Origin: Taklimakanibacter sp050251035
Lineage (GTDB): Bacteria; Pseudomonadota; Alphaproteobacteria; Rhizobiales; Aestuariivirgaceae
Assembly (NCBI GenBank): GCA_050251035.1
Contig: JBFWNN010000031.1
Span: forward strand, 3,058-67,057
Direction of reading: 5' to 3'
DNA: 64,000 nt
Position numbers and translations under genes: made by a program
In this document: piece by piece, positions 63,192 through 64,000 of the stretch
How positions within the stretch are numbered: position 1 is the first letter of the stretch
Layout of the letters: every line of letters begins with the position of its first letter
Notes under the pieces: model-generated
What the model was told of the DNA's origin: nothing
Databases searched by the model: none
Seen by the model: the letters and a program-made list of their open reading frames with translations, nothing else

Positions 63192-63288
63192 GGGCGTCTC
63201 CTTCAATGACCTTTTCATAGGGGTAGGGGCGCACTAAACTCAAGCCGGACCTTTCGGACCGGTTCGCTTCATCCACCGGAAAAGCCTC

Positions 63289-64000
63289 ATGACGTCGCTC
63301 AACTTCCGCCAGCACGAAATCCTCCTGATCGCCCGCCAGACCGGAAAGGTGACGGTCGACGGGCTCGCCGAACGCTTCGACGTGACGCCGCAGACCATCC
63401 GCAAGGACCTCAACGACCTGTGCGAGCAGCGGCTCTTGACCCGCACCCATGGCGGGGCGCTCCTGTCGTCGGGGGTGGAGAACGTCGCCTATGAGGCGCG
63501 CCGGCTGCTCGCCGAATACGAGAAGCAGCGGATCGGCGAGCGGGCCGCCCAGCTCATCCCCAACAACTGCTCGCTCTTCGTCAATATCGGCACCACCACC
63601 GAGGAAGTGGCGCGCGCGCTCGTCAAGCATGAAGGCCTTCTCGTCATCACCAACAACATCCATGTGGCGACGACGCTGACGCCGTGCGCCGGCGTCGATG
63701 TCATCGTCATCGGCGGCATGGTCCGGCGCGCCGATGGCGGCATCGTCGGCGAGGCGGCGGTCGACTTCATCCGCCAGTTCAAGGTCGATTATGCGGTGAT
63801 CGGCGTGTCGGCGATCGACGACGACGGGGCGCTGCTCGATTTCGACTATCGCGAGGTGCGCGCCGCGCAGGCAATCATCGCCAATGCCAGGCGCACCATC
63901 CTGGTCTCCGACGCGATGAAGTTCACCCGTTCGGCGCCGGTGCGTATCGGGCATCTGAGCCAGATCGACACGTTCGTCACCGACCAGCCGCCGCCCGACA
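63289..64000 (+). CDS. DeoR/GlpR-family transcriptional regulator (3' end beyond window)
   Basis: From ATG 63289 the frame stays open to the window end, giving 237 residues of a DeoR-family repressor. The N-terminal helix-turn-helix is MTSLNFRQHEILLIARQTG, VDGLAERFDVTPQTIRKDLNDLCEQRLLTRTHGG (residues ~1-55); the DeoRC sugar-phosphate-binding domain follows (SLFVNIGTTTEEVARAL, LVITNNIHVATTLT, GGMVRRADGGIVGEAAVDFI). The opening and the THGGA linker resemble GlpR. The last few tens of residues are missing. Targets are unknown; a glycerol-3-phosphate role would need the neighbouring glp genes. Confidence 0.88.
   Translation, partial: MTSLNFRQHEILLIARQTGKVTVDGLAERFDVTPQTIRKDLNDLCEQRLLTRTHGGALLSSGVENVAYEARRLLAEYEKQRIGERAAQLIPNNCSLFVNIGTTTEEVARALVKHEGLLVITNNIHVATTLTPCAGVDVIVIGGMVRRADGGIVGEAAVDFIRQFKVDYAVIGVSAIDDDGALLDFDYREVRAAQAIIANARRTILVSDAMKFTRSAPVRIGHLSQIDTFVTDQPPPD

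Overview
The window is about 64 kb of high-GC DNA from an alphaproteobacterium, most likely of the order Hyphomicrobiales (Rhizobiales). The grounds are the rimP-nusA-ylxR-infB-rbfA-truB-rpsO-pnp order, a 1585-residue NAD-glutamate dehydrogenase, a COQ7-type hydroxylase, a zur-znuCB locus with an alphaproteobacterial-style Zur box, and several families of rhizobial-style interspersed palindromes. This is inferred from gene content; no rRNA or tRNA was found to confirm it. I see no IS element, phage gene, integrase or CRISPR array.

Layout. 1-4236: end of a LysR regulator, an outer-membrane beta-barrel, a TIGR03032 protein, a lone cyclic-nucleotide-binding domain and an agmatinase-family ureohydrolase. 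4381-18849: a catabolic island. Leucine/isovaleryl-CoA genes (acyl-CoA synthetase, isovaleryl-CoA dehydrogenase, both methylcrotonyl-CoA carboxylase subunits) are followed by a tryptophan-tryptophylquinone (TTQ) amine dehydrogenase cluster (aauB-mauE-mauD-aauA plus two monohaem cytochromes, with a divergent membrane b/c multihaem protein). Valine/isobutyryl-CoA genes (isobutyryl-CoA dehydrogenase, 3-hydroxyisobutyryl-CoA hydrolase, 3-hydroxyisobutyrate dehydrogenase) come next. The arrangement suggests that branched-chain amines are oxidised in the periplasm and their carbon enters the branched-chain acyl-CoA routes.

18877-31153: an accessory stretch rich in small regulators, each next to a palindromic operator candidate: GST/HxlR/DHA2 efflux pump, a degenerate SDR, an ECF42-type sigma factor with two DGPF (YCII-like) proteins, DUF899 proteins with MarR, an ArsR-SRPBCC-SRPBCC operon, monooxygenase/TetR and a CGNR protein. 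31203-37975: an orphan LivH-type permease, a lipoprotein, the large glutamate dehydrogenase and a YbjQ protein.

38111-47895: the translation/RNA operon, with an attenuator-like hairpin in the rimP leader, palindromic repeats between genes and a strong intrinsic terminator after pnp. 47981-56400: coq7, a hydrolase, zur-znuC-znuB with a Zur box, ispG, an aldo/keto reductase, a farnesyl-diphosphate-synthase family gene, mtgA and rpmF. 56574-60006: three translationally coupled genes for a polysaccharide flippase, a FemAB/GNAT-like transferase and a JmjC-like cupin. 60026-64000: two c-type cytochromes, a 49-residue protein followed by a long inverted repeat, a single-domain response regulator, upp, and the start of a DeoR/GlpR regulator cut by the window end.
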